From: Impatiens glandulifera
Lineage: Eukaryota > Streptophyta > Magnoliopsida > Ericales > Balsaminaceae
DNA length: 64,000 bases
NCBI RefSeq assembly: GCF_907164915.1
Contig: NC_061866.1
Coordinates: 44,580,320-44,644,319, forward strand
Direction of reading: 5' to 3'
Below are positions 21,976 to 35,400 of this stretch, in pieces (the first letter of the stretch is position 1; every line of letters starts with the position of its first letter). A program made the position numbers and the translations under genes. Below the pieces are notes generated by a model that was not told the DNA's origin, searched no databases, and saw nothing but the letters and a program-made list of their open reading frames with translations.

Positions 21976-23415
21976 TGCCCAATTTGGAAACACTTTCTTG
22001 ACATGTGTCTGAGTTCAGAAGATGAAGAACAGACTTATTTATAATTTGTTTAGAAGATTTTTATGTCTGAAAGAGGGGGATGAGTGGTTCATCCATTGTC
22101 GGGGGAGACAGCAAAACTGACTGTACTCTTGTCCTCCAGTTGTGCAATCTGATCAGGATCTCATTTCTTTCCTTTTGTGTCTATTTTTCTTTCAATACTA
22201 TATAGTACCCCCCCTTTGTTTTCTTCCTCTTAATAGTTTATTTTCAAAATGCCCTTTGATGATCTCTATCAATCGTTTCATTTATGGCCTTTCAACTTTT
22301 TATTAACTATTGCCTATTTATTATATTATTTTTGCTAAGAGCTTGTTTGAATGTTTGGCTTGTTTTACCAAAAACAAATTTATTTATCACATCTTATTCT
22401 TTTTAACTATACACACTTAGGACTTGTTTGGGATTCAAAGTTATTAAAAAAGGGTATGTTCACATCTTATCTTATTAACCATGTACAATTAATATATGAC
22501 CTTGTTCGGTTTTGTTATTTAAATAATTCAAAAAATATCGTTTCACTCAATTTTTTTCTTGTAAGAGTCAGCTGTAGGGTTGTTATGTTAGTTCTCCTTA
22601 ACTAAAATAAAATTACATTTTTTTTTATTACATTACTTAATTTATTACACAAAATACTAAAATATTTTTTATTTTAAATTATTATTTTTTATTTTAGTTT
22701 TATATATTAATATTATTTAAGTCTTTTTACTATAAATATAAATATATATATATATATATATTTTATACCTACTCATAATCATAATTTAACCCAAATCCAA
22801 ACAAGCCCAAGAGTAAAGATTTTCAAATATATTTAATTAATTATTATTTTATAATAAATAATTTTGAATTTAACATATTTATAAAATATTACCAAATTTG
22901 AAACAAACATTGACCAATAAACAATAAGTTAGAGAGCGCACAGAATTGGAATCCCATCCCGTCCATTTGATCCTAGCCGCAGGATGTTCTTCTATTCAAT
23001 AAGACGCATAATCGACGGTAGAGAACACGCCAGCACAGCAGCGACGAGTGGTGGTGACTGCGCTGACCGTGAAAGTCAACATGAATATCGTAAATAACAT
23101 CTAAAACTAGGGCTAAATATGTAAACATATCAACCTAAAAAAAATTGAAGAGAAGAGTAGGAAGAGAGAGAAAGAGAGAGAGAGACCACACGACGAAGGT
23201 TTCACTGAGACGTCAATGGTGGTTTAGGGTTTCCGACCGATCTTCCGAAGTCCGAAGCTATATTTCAAATTTTTCGTTTTCTACAGTTTTCCCTATTTAC
23301 CCTTTTACCTAAATTATTCATTAGTTCCAATCCGCCTGCCCACACCATCAATTCAGTTTGCCGCAGCTCTTGTTAGTGTGTATTCAAATTCTGGAACTAG
23401 AGGTTAGAGGTATCT
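21976..23415. other. Intergenic between the RPL29 array and SMEK
   Basis: Contains a MITE candidate at 22418-22811 and a (TA)n tract near 22743-22762. At 22960-23415 it is less AT-rich, with GA-repeats (about 23163-23186), and is probably the SMEK promoter and 5' UTR. No further gene seen. Confidence 0.55.
22418..22811. mobile_element. Candidate MITE with CTTGTTTGG-type ends
   Basis: The left end TAGGACTTGTTTGGGATTC is inverted at the right end, whose reverse complement is TTGGGCTTGTTTGGATTTGG. The interior is AT-rich with a TA tract. Inverted repeats of this short type are frequent in plant MITEs, but no target duplication was confirmed. Confidence 0.45.
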
Positions 23416-26400
23416 ATGGGTGCGCCAGAAAAACAATCAATTTCTAGTAGTTTGATGCAGGTAAGTTTCTTCTCTTACTAAAGCTATTTGTTCTGTCCTT
23501 GGACTTAATTCAGTGTCTTTTCCGTTTAGAACCTTAGATTTATACTTTCAAGTTCTTCTGTTTATTAAAGGGCTTTAATTTCGTGTTTCTAGAGTTGGTG
23601 ATGTGTTGATTATGTATGTTTAGTTACTTTAAGCTGCTGTATCATCATCTAGTATGTCTCTTGTCTAGTTGCTAAATAATAGAAATGGAGAGTTAGTTCA
23701 TCTTTGTAAGTATTATGAAAATTTCATGTTAACTAGAAGAAGTCAATTGCTCTATTGAATGTTGTGTTCTTTATGTGCAATGCTAATGTTACAAAATGAA
23801 CTAAGTGATATAGTGCTGTTATACATAACTTCAAAGTTAACTTGATTTCAGATTGAGCAATATGACATAACCTGATTAGTTTGTTTGTCTAGGTGGAAAT
23901 TTTGTAGTTGTTAGATTTTTTTTTTTTAAATAATAGAACAAAAAGAAATGATTTTTATTAAAAATGATATAGACATGATTACTCGTTGCAAGAATTCTGA
24001 TAATTTAATTATTGTAATGTGGTGGGTTTACAGCTTATTTGATTACAATCACCTTTATTCCACCTTTATTTGGCACAGTGGCTGGCTGGTTCATAATTTG
24101 ATTTACTTTTCTACACACTTTATATGTTAAGAATATTTGTTAACTCTTTTCCTGTCTGTTTCATCATGAACGTACTGTGGTTGTTACTTATTCATTTACC
24201 ATGCTAATGCTTTCCCAACTTTCCCAATATGTTTCATTGGTGGAAATGAAGATCACATGCTTGTATTTAACGTGGATAGTTCTGTATTGGTCTGCCTTAT
24301 ACTTGTCCATGTAGAAGTCTACATGTTTCATGAGACTATTTTTCTTTTTGCTAATATTTTCTTATTGATTGCTATGGTGATCTTTGTGTCCAACCTTCAA
24401 CTATTTTTGTCCGTGATTTCATTGATTATGTGGTGGATCTCTATAATACAGATGCATAGTTTTGCTAATTGTGCCAATTTCCCAAGGTAAAATAAGTGAG
24501 TCACTTATGCTTTAGAGCTAGGATTAATTGATTGAAATAAACAAATTAAATCCCATCTTCTGTAATGCAAAATAGGCATTATGCAGAAAAAAAATCTTAA
24601 ATAGTAGAAGAATAACACCAAGACTTTTACTTGGAAAACCTTATGCGTGAAGAAAAAAACCACAGGACTTGGTCCAGTGAAAGATCTCCACTATAGAAAT
24701 AGGATTACAATCTCTCTTTCTCTCGCAAGAAGGATTTCTCACTAGATGTGTTGTGATGGAATGTGGTGCTTCACTTCTTTATAAGTCTCCCTATTTATAG
24801 GGAATATCACGTGTTTAAGTTGAGATGATCATTACCCAATACATCATTTCCAAGAAGTGGTAGGTTCCCTATGTCTTGTGAACATGTTCAAGGAGAAAGT
24901 CACATGCAAAAGAGAGTAGTTAGTACAATGATAATTTCCGAGAGACATGCATGTTGGAAGACTATATCAATTTAGTGTTTTATCAATTAGGATAGGAAAT
25001 TCCAACAAATATCTCCTCCGTGACTTAATTGATATGCACTAGAACCCGTACACCACGACAACAATCTTCAACCTTCTTAGTTGGTAACAACTTTGTCATC
25101 ATATCAAACTAATTTAAATATGTATGGACCTTCTCAATATTCAGTTTGTTCTTATCCAATGATAATTGAGGTCAATGTGTTTTGAGTGTGAATGGAACAT
25201 GGGGTTTTTGGCTAGATGGATGTTGTTTTGATTATCATAGTTCACCACAAAACAATTTTGATTATGTCCTAAATTCACTTAGGAAAAATTTCAGCTATAA
25301 CATCTATTTGCATGCTTTTGCTGCAACAATATACTCTGTTTCAGCTGTTGATAATGCAACACATTTTGGAGTCTGCACTGCCAAGAAAACACTCAACGTG
25401 CACAAGTAATTATATATCCCAATGTAGACTTTCTAGAATCCATATCTCCTATCTGCATCTGATTACTCCTATAAGGAATAGATTGTCATTGTCAAAATAT
25501 TAACATTTTTTTGCCGTTCCTCTCACATACCTTGGTATCCATTTCAACTTTCTAATGCTAAAATGAGCGCAATTTGTGTTCAAACGTTAACAAAAAAAGG
25601 TGGTGGGTTTGGGGAGGTAAAGCAATAAACGAAAAAAAAACTAAACTAGTGGCAGAAATTTAAAATACCAATAAGATCGAAAGCATATCCCGCTTTTCCG
25701 GATTGAAGCGACGCTTGCATCATGAATCCATTGAGTTTATCGAAACCGTAGGTTTCCCGTCAAAGACTATTTGTTCCTCTCTTTACAGATCTACCATCAC
25801 ATGATAAGAGGGATTGGTTTTCAGTCATCAATAATGTTTTTATCAGATCCAAATTCAATCTATTTAACCCAAAACTCAGCGACATTGAGTGGTGCATCTC
25901 ATTGGAAATTAAGGATGTTCAGCAAAGGTGCCCACATGCTCTTTGCAAGGTCGCAATGGAGAAGAATGTGGTCGATAGACCCCTCTCTCCTCAAACAAAT
26001 GTTGCACCTACTAACCAGATGAAATCCTTTCATTTTCAGTTTGACCCATGTCAAGACGCCTACATGAATAGCTTCCCAACCAAAGAACAAGATCCTAGGA
26101 AGAATTTTTGCTTCACACCTCCTTTCAAGGGACTTGGGATGGAGACCTATCTAACTAGACTTGAAATCTGAGGAGCCAATCAGAGTAAACTTATCGTTTA
26201 GATTGTGTGTGACCGTCCTGGGATAGGGTATCCACAAGGTGTGACCGTCTCCCCTCCTCGTCGAGAGAGATGTGAAATAAAGGGGAACCTCCACTGAATG
26301 AGGATTTTGATTCAGATTGAGTGCAAAAAATGTGCAAATGGACTGTGGGATGGTGGAAGGAGAAAGTGGGGGAGCAGTTTTGTGCAAATATTTATTAAGT

Positions 26401-29400
26401 ATTGAAGAAGTAAAGATTTGAGCACCATTCTCTTGCAATTCATGCATAATAGAATAACTCTTGTTTTTCATATAGTGCAGTCTAAGATGTCTTGATTTCA
26501 TATCTCCAACCTTAGAGATTATTTGACAGAAATTTGCCTCTCTCCTTATTTCTTCACTCTATTTTTTCTTCTATTTGGATAGTTGCTTGTATGGTAAGAA
26601 TTCATTATGCGAGAGTCAAATTTATGTTTAAACTTTTTAAAAAAAGACCTTTCGTCGCTGAAACGTAGGTTTTGACTTTAGGACATCCCATCTATGTATT
26701 ATTCCACATGTTTTCTCTTTTCTGGGATATCAATCTACTTTCTTCCCATCCCAAAATGTTAACCTCCTATGTGCATGTTTTTTCTTGCTTTTGGGCATAA
26801 TTGCAGCGTGTTAAAGTGTATCGTTTGAGTGACGATGGGAAGTGGGATGATCAGGGGACTGGACATGTCACTGTTGACTATATAGAGGTTAGTTGATCAT
26901 TATTGTATATTGTTTAAGTTGAAAATTAAGCGATGTAAACTGAACACTGAAATTAAGTACATAATATATTAAGTGAAATAGTATAAATATTATGAATAAT
27001 TAATTTAGATATACTTTTAAGTATAATTTAGTAAATTAAGTGTTTGATATTAAGTAAAATTCACTTGACTTTAAATTCAGTTTATTTTTAATAATCTCAC
27101 TATGTTTGATAATTTGTTATTACTTGGTCCTTTTTGAATTATTCTAGTTTGATAGTAAAGTAAATTATTTAATACATTACAATTGAATTATTTTAAGTCA
27201 AATCAACTGTACATAATGTTGATCAGTTAATTTATTGCACTATGCTTAAAATTATATTAGAATATAATTTGAAATAAGTATTTTAAGTGTAATCAACTTT
27301 AATGCTGATTAAATAATTTATTGCATTCAGTTTAACACTTAATTTTCAGTTTTTATCAAACAGTTAGCTACATTTATTGTTTTGTTTTTGTTTTTTTTCC
27401 TTCCCTTTTTTAACATTTGAACGAATCTTGCTCTCTTTTAATAAAAGTTGACATTTTTCAAAAAAATAAGTTAGCTATTGAATCTTTTACCTCCAAATCA
27501 TGAAACAATTCCCAATCACTAAGCAAAATTTTGGGTAAACAATGTTAAGTTCATAATATTTGATATTTCCAACATAAGTCTGTTTACTAAGTAAAGATTT
27601 TATTGGCCAAGTAGAGAGTTATATTTAACATTAATTGGCAACTCCATTTATATCAGAGATCGGAAGAACTTGGTCTGTATGTGATTGAGGAAGAAGACAA
27701 GGAATGTTTACTTGTACACCGTATCAATGCGGAAGATATATATCGAAAACAAGAAGGTAAGCTTCCTTTAGCATATGATTATTCTTTTTTGTAGTATGTT
27801 CTTAGATTTGTTTTGACTTCTTCTTCCTCCCGCTTCTCTGTTCCCCTCATGATCTTGAATCTCCAGATACAATCATCTCCTGGCGAGATCCTGAGTATTC
27901 TACTGAATTAGCTCTTAGCTTTCAAGAAACGGCAGGGTGTTCATACATATGGTATCTTTTTTTAGCTTGATTGTTCCAGGCTGTGTGTGGTTTACTAGAA
28001 CTTTTTAGACTTTGTTATTGAGATTTGGATTTTATGTAGGGATCAGATTTGCAGTGTACAAAGAAGTATGCGTTTTGGTGCCATCAACTGTAAGTCTGCC
28101 CATATTTGTTTTCTTTTGGTGTGACTAGGTTCCTTGTATGTCCAGTAACAACTGTTTATTCTAATATGTATAATTCATTAAATATGTTAGTGTTCATTTC
28201 AGCTTCAAGTAACATTGACTGGTTGTGTGCTCTCTTTGTTGTTTGAAATTGTCTAGTTTGTTGATTCTTCTGTTCTAGTCTGCGAGAGAATTAGAACTTA
28301 GTTTTTATTTTGTTTTGGTGTTCTTGATTTGTATGTAACCAAAAAGTTATGGTTTTGTTGTATTTTTTTCTTTTTCAAGTGTATATTATCTCCAAATGAT
28401 TTTTTTTTTGTTCAAGCACTCTCAAGGTGTTGTTACATTTTGTGTTTCTCCTTCTCTTTTTTTCCTGTTGCATTTTCTCAGTATGTTTCTAGCAGCCTTT
28501 TTTACTTATAGATGTAAATTTAACCAAGTCATTGTTGATATAGATAGTGTTTGGTAAAGTCTTTATGTTGCACCTTCACAGCTACACAGGACACCATTTT
28601 ATATTATTTTTTCATATAATACATAAGGGAATTTGCTAACAATGCTAGTATCACAATTTAAAAATAGTATATTACAAATCCAGAAGTGTAAGATCTGTAT
28701 GATTGTGTTCGTTGATCAATCTAATTAGCAGAATGTTTCACTATATTCACTAAGCATATTATGTTACACATTTTGGTTTCAACGCAATAATGTTAATGTG
28801 AAAAGTGGGAAAGTAGTTCCTTACAAAAGGAAATGATACATTAACAATATTGCGTTTAAAAAGACTATTTTGAAAACCTTAACCTTTTGTTTTCATTTAG
28901 CATGACGATGTTAGTGGATGATTTTTCTTTGTTGCTTGTCACTAATGCAGCTGAAGCATACCATGGTAGTATCAACAGTGAGTTGAGAGATTTTCCTGCA
29001 ATTGAACTCTCTACACTTCCTTTAGTACTGAAGGTTAGATCTGATGTCTTTGCTTCTCCCCCCCTTTTTACTACATCTAGTTATTTGTTTTAGCATCTGT
29101 GTTACGTGATATATTCAAATTGGGTTCTACATTTTTATTTTTGTTGTAAAGACATTTTTTGTTTTGTTTTAAAGGGATTTTGTGCCCAATTTCATAGGTC
29201 ATCGTTACAAATGGACATCTTAAGAGAAATTGCTGATTATTCAAGATTTGTTTGATTGCTGAGATTATTCTATTGATTGTTGTGGGCATCATCCTGAGGA
29301 TGAAATAAAGACGTGTTCTTTGTTTCTGCCTCTTTTAAAATAATTGCTGTAGCTGTAACAATGTGCAATATCTTGCCAGGATAGATTCTTTTCATATCAT

Positions 29401-32400
29401 GTGATCCCTTTTAGTTTAAACTAAGTTAACACTTCACCCGTGTCCTGACACATTGTCAGGATCAAACTCCAGTGACTATCATGCAATGTTCTTTTCCAGT
29501 CTATATGGAGCATTGTGCTTCATGTTTGTTGTCTACGTGGGTTTCTGGAAGTTAAGCATCAAACTCATTTGCTAGCACTTTGGTTTAAATTTCTGTCACT
29601 TGAAAAATAGACCGAGTATAGGATTCTCAGGCTTTATCCGAATTGGCATATATTTAGTTTCCATTGTTCAAGCTTGTTAAAGCTCTGTGAGACCATACAA
29701 TTTAAGATGAACTAAATTTGTGGGACATCTAAAGTAAGCTTCCCAATTTGTGGGAGGTCTAAAGTAAGCTTCCCAATTTGTGGGACATCTAAAGTAAGCT
29801 TCCCAATTTGTGGGACATCTAAAGTAAGCTTCCCAATTTGTGGGCATCTAAAGTAAGCTTCCCAATTTGCGGGACCTTATTATTTTTTTTCTCAAAGCCC
29901 AACCTGATATAAGCAGGATGACCATATCCCACAAAAAAGGAGAAGCACTTCATGCTAATCTTTTGTCTGTCTAATGTTACTTGTTTTGAGTGGATTTGTT
30001 TAGGGTTTGTGAGTCATTTAGACATCTTTCTGGGTTAATAGTCAGGTCTTGATAGTGTATGCCGCATGGATTATGCGAATATGAACCTTATGAGTATGAC
30101 CACATTTTTACAGCTTCCTTCTCTCTTTTTAATTTAACTTGGTTTCTACTAATATGTAATTTGATGGATATTAAGGGTTTATAGTCAGGTTGATGGTGTA
30201 TGCCACATGGATTATGCCAATATGAACCTTATGACCACATTTTTACTGTTTCCTTCTCTCATTTTAATTTAACTTGGTTTCTACAAGTATGTAATTTGAT
30301 GGATATTAAGGGTGATGTTTGTTTGGCAGATTTCTAAATTTAAATATATAAATCATTTTTTTTAATGTTGGAAGCTAGTATGATCCCCCACAGTCATGAC
30401 TTCCACTTCCATTTAAGGCGTTCTAAGTGGGAATAATATTTAAATCTGTTGTTTTAGATAAAATAAAAAGTAAACAAATTATTTTATGTAAAGATTCAAG
30501 TGGCTTGATGGTTTATTTTTATTATTATAATTGATTTTTGTTTTCAAATTATATAATTAGAAGTCGCCGTAGATACAACTTTATTATTACAAACTTTTAG
30601 CATTAAAAAATTGAAAAAAGAAAGAGCCAATAAAATTAGAAAGGGGTGTGAGTAAGGCCAGATTAGACTACAATTTCTTATCCATGGATAAATTTCCACC
30701 TAAAAAAGAAGTCATTTTCTACAATTACTTATCTGGGTCCAGATAAGCAAAAATCTAACCTTTAATTAAAACAAGGGCTTGATAAATGGGTCTGACATAA
30801 TTTAAATAATTTGGGCCCTTTTATTCCGTAATCAAACATACCCTAACTGTAATGTAGAGTTGGTTTTTATTATATCATCTATTCTATTGTTCTCATTTAC
30901 TGTCTGGCTTAGGGTTTTGAATAACTCTAATTTGTAGGTTGGAAAATTTTGCTGTTTTTTATGTTGAGGTTGATGTTATTCTTTTGTTTATCAAGCATGA
31001 GATAAAGCAAATTTATTGGGTTTTACAGACTGTTGTTGAAAGTGGCATTTCGGATCAGATACGCGCTACAGACCTGATATTACGTGATGTGAGTTCTCTT
31101 CAATACTGCAAGTTTTCAATATTTAATCCTTAGAGGTATGCTTTTAATGTGTTTAGACCCATTAGAAAGAGAGACTTATTCTACTTTTAACAACACCTGC
31201 CTTGAAATATTATGCTGTTAGGTGTTAGTTCTGTGGTTTGCTACATGGAAGTTGGAATTCTGAGACTAAATGATGACCAAAAGATTCAGGTGTTCCTACC
31301 TAGAAATTGGAATTCTGATCTTAATTTCCAATATAATGAAGTGATATTTAGTTTCTTCATCCAAATGTGACTTAAGGATGTATAAGAATGATGTTATCTA
31401 TCTTATTATGGGTGTATATATGGATACATTTTATGATTACTGATTTTCATGTTTTATAAAGAATAATTGTTACCTGTGTTTGTTATTTGTTATTCCACTT
31501 GCTTCTTTAATTTACTCCAAGTAAAACTTGTGCAGCAAGATTTTTTCCGGAAGCTTATGGACCTCTTTCAGATGTGCGAGGACATGGAAAACATGGATAG
31601 TCTTCACATAATATACAAGATTATCCGAGGAATCAGTTAGTACTCTTGAATTAATTTTATTCATTTGTGTACGCTTCTATAGCTGAAAATTTCCATTTGA
31701 ATTCTATTTTTTCTTGTGTTAGTTCTGTTTCATTATAACATTTCTTTTCTTCATCTGCAGTCTTACTAAATAGTCCCCAGATCTTTGAGAAAATATTTGG
31801 GGATGAATTGATCATGGAGATAATTGGCTGCCTTGAATGTGAGTTGTTGGGCCTTGCATTGCATTCTTCTATTGCTGGCCATATAAGGTCTTCATTATGC
31901 TTTTGCTGCAACTTCCAGAGCTTGTAATTAATGTAATTTTTGGTATGCACATCACTAGTGTGAAGTGTTAGTGTTCATAGTGCTCCTTAACCTTCCTAAC
32001 TAAATTGTCTCTGCTCATCATCATTCTTTTATTTCTTTGATATTGAACGTTTAGATTTCTGCCATGTTTACCATCTGAACCTGGAAGGATGGGATAGTTA
32101 TTGCCCCTTGTTATTGTTAGTGCTTGTAGTGATTGCGGGTGCTTAATTTGGCTTGCAGATGATCCAGATTCCCCTCATGTGCAACACCATAGAAATTTTC
32201 TTAAAGAGCATGTAGTCTTCAAGGAGGTAAACATTCTCTGATTCTTCTCTAGGCTTTGGGAACAAGTTAATATATAGTGTGCGGAAGGGGCTTCTCAAAT
32301 AGCTATATTCCTTAGAGTTAGAACACATATGACCCACTCTCTATATTTATGTGTTAATTTTTTTATGAGTGCCTAGTATGATCTTTCAGGCTATACCTAT

Positions 32401-35400
32401 TAAAGACCCTATTGCTCTGTCAAAAATACACCAAACATATAGAGTTGGTTATTTGAAGGTAATAATCTTAAATTTGTTTTGCATTTATTGCTTATATATT
32501 GCATTAATAATCTTGTACAATGATTTGGATAGGATGTTATTTTGCCAAGAACGTTGGATGATGCAACTATTGCAAATCTCAACTCTATCATCCAGACTAA
32601 TAATGGAATGGTAAGAGGTTTAATTCTGAATGCTCATCAATTTCATATTATTATAAAGTTGGCAAGGATTCTGTTTTTTCAACTGGCTAATGTCTTTGTT
32701 CGTTTAGGTTGTTTCTTTATTAAAAGATGACAGCACTTTCATCCAGGAGCTGTTTGCCAGGTTGAAGACACCTTCCACTTCTGAGGAATCCAAGAAGAAT
32801 TTGGTATAAAATTGATCTTTTGCATCTCTTGGTGATAAGCTTGAAAATGTTGTTGCAAAGGAGATTATTCCCAGAGGACATGGGAATAGAATCTTTTATA
32901 GGCAAAAAGCATTTTTTTAAACCCTGTGCTAAAATAAGATTGTGGTAATTGTGCTACAAGGAAGACCTGTTGGCTAGTGTAGATTTCTTACAAGCTTGTA
33001 ATGGTATGTCTAGACATACCGTTACAGTAACAGTTATTTTTCTAAGGTTAAGTGAAAAGAGAACATCATTAACAATGTTTAAGCAGTTACCTTCTGCTAG
33101 CTTGTTTGCAAAAAATATAATTCAAACTGCATTGATAAGATTCTTAGAGACTTAACATTAGACATCATTTCCTTTCTACTGTCTTTTACATCTGAACTAT
33201 ATTAAACCAAGTTAAATCATAGAATATAACCAAGTTAAATCATTTCCTCATCCCAAATTAAATCATTGAATATATCAAACCAAGTTGGAAAATTGAATGA
33301 TTATGAATTTGATTTAAGAAATAGAGATAGTATGAAATATTTTCTTGTCTCGAAAAATAAAATTACTTTGTAAGCATCATATTAAAGGATGGCATGCAAT
33401 TTTAGGAATGTAAAGCTATCAACATTTGATCACAATGAAAACGATTATTATTCCAGCAGTTGGTTTGTGTTTCTTCCTCTTCTTTTTGGGATAAGAATCT
33501 GTTTCTTCTCCTTTTTCATAAACAACCGTTAGTTCAAGATATCAGTGTCTTCTATTTTCATGAGTGGGTATTAAATCATTCAATTCTCCTGGAGCCAGGT
33601 ACTCTTCTTACATGAATTTTGCAACCTAAGTAAGAGCTTGCAGACGGGCCAGCAAGTGCGACTATTTAGGTAGGCATACAATGTTAGATTTTATTTACAT
33701 GTCTCACATAGTTATTCTTTGTTCTTTTGGCACTATCAAATATTAACAATTTATCTCTTAGTTATACTAAAGTTTGTCATAGTTATTCCTTATTCTTTTT
33801 CGTTCAGGGATCTGGTTAGTGAGGGCTTATTTGATGTCATTGCTGACATTTTGAGGAGTCAAGATAAGAAGCTTGTACTAACTGGGTATGATATGCTGTG
33901 GTTTCTGCATCTTCATCTTCTTTCCAATTCTGTAATTCAAATGATAAGAAACTTTTTTTGCCGGTTGCAGGACAGACATCATTGTTCTCTTTCTTAATCA
34001 GGATCCAAACCTCTTACGATCTTATGTTAGTCGACAAGACGGGATTGTCCTTCTTGGACTTCTGGTATGTAAGTTTCACTTTACTTAGTAATAGTCCTAG
34101 TTTTTATACTGTTATGTACATTTTTAGCCTAGCTACCATTATAATCATTATATCAATCATGCTTTAGACTATGGGTTTCTGAAAGGTTCAAAGTTCTTGG
34201 TCAAGTGTTATATTTCATGCATATGGTATTTCGTTGTTGAAAGAAAATGATTAATATATGTTGTAGTGATGAACCTTCCCTCACATGTCATTTGAAAGAA
34301 AAATATCTTGTTTGCATTAGGAGGATGGATTGGAACTGCAGTGTCTGAAATTTCTAGAAAATCATACCATAAAGCTAGAGTGTTCCATCTAGTGACAAAT
34401 ATAAGATATCAACTGTCCAAATTGATCAGAAGGGATTCAGCTTCTCTAAGAAGAGATTTGTATAGTATGTGAAGATGTGCCAATGATTTTATGCCGATTA
34501 CAGAAGTATGATCATAAGATCTTCAGGAAAAGATGCATTAACCAGTTCTCTGGTTTTGTAGATGTTAAAGTTCATGTTCATAGGAAACATAACTGATGTT
34601 ATAATGTATTAAAGAACTTGTTTTTTGGCTGTTATCTAGGCAATTATATATTTTTTAAGATTGATATATAAATAGTAGGCAAAGAATCACTATGCTTGTG
34701 GCTCAAAGTGCACAAAAAGTTCTTGAGGAAGATGAGATTAAAAGCTGACAAGAATCTAGTCCAATCTTTCTCAAGAGCATTGCCTAGTATTTTTTGCCTT
34801 GAACCAAAACTGCTGATCTAGCCACTTCCCATTCTTGATGTGCCATTCTTCTTTTGTTCTTGTAAACCTTTCGATTTGCCACATAACATTAGAAAATATA
34901 GCGGCTTGAGTTGATCTCCACTTTTTAGAATTGGCAAGATTCACCCATGATTTTGAGTTATCGAGGAGATTCTACTTGTCTATGTGAGGAACTGATGATG
35001 TAATCCACAATTAATTCTGCTTCTATCCTTTGAATATTCGTTGAATCTCTTCCTTTGATTACATAATTGATTCTTTATGTAATCCACAATTAATTCTGAA
35101 GCTGTTATACATTGAATATCTTCCCTCTTTGCTGAAGCTGTTATACATGTTATAAAATTACTAACTGCTATATGGTTTTTTATGTTCAGGTAACAGGAAT
35201 GCTCACTGACTTTGAAGGTGACATGCATTGCCAGTTTCTTGAGATTCTTAAGAGCCTTTTGGATTCTTATACATCTGGAGTCCAGGTGCCTGTTTTATTC
35301 AGTTCCCTTTTACTGTTTTCTTATATGCCTTGTTCAGTTTGTATTTGTTGCAACTGTGTTAGTGTTCATTTATTGTAGCGCGTCTTCTGAATTTAAAATT

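Noticed and set aside
26151..26501. 116-codon minus-strand frame in SMEK intron 1
   Set aside because: No recognisable domain; it is next to LINE debris and most likely part of that decayed element or a chance frame.
29717..29876. Regular 30 bp repeats resembling a CRISPR array
   Set aside because: There are no unique spacers: the repeat unit is continuous, and the genome is a plant nucleus.
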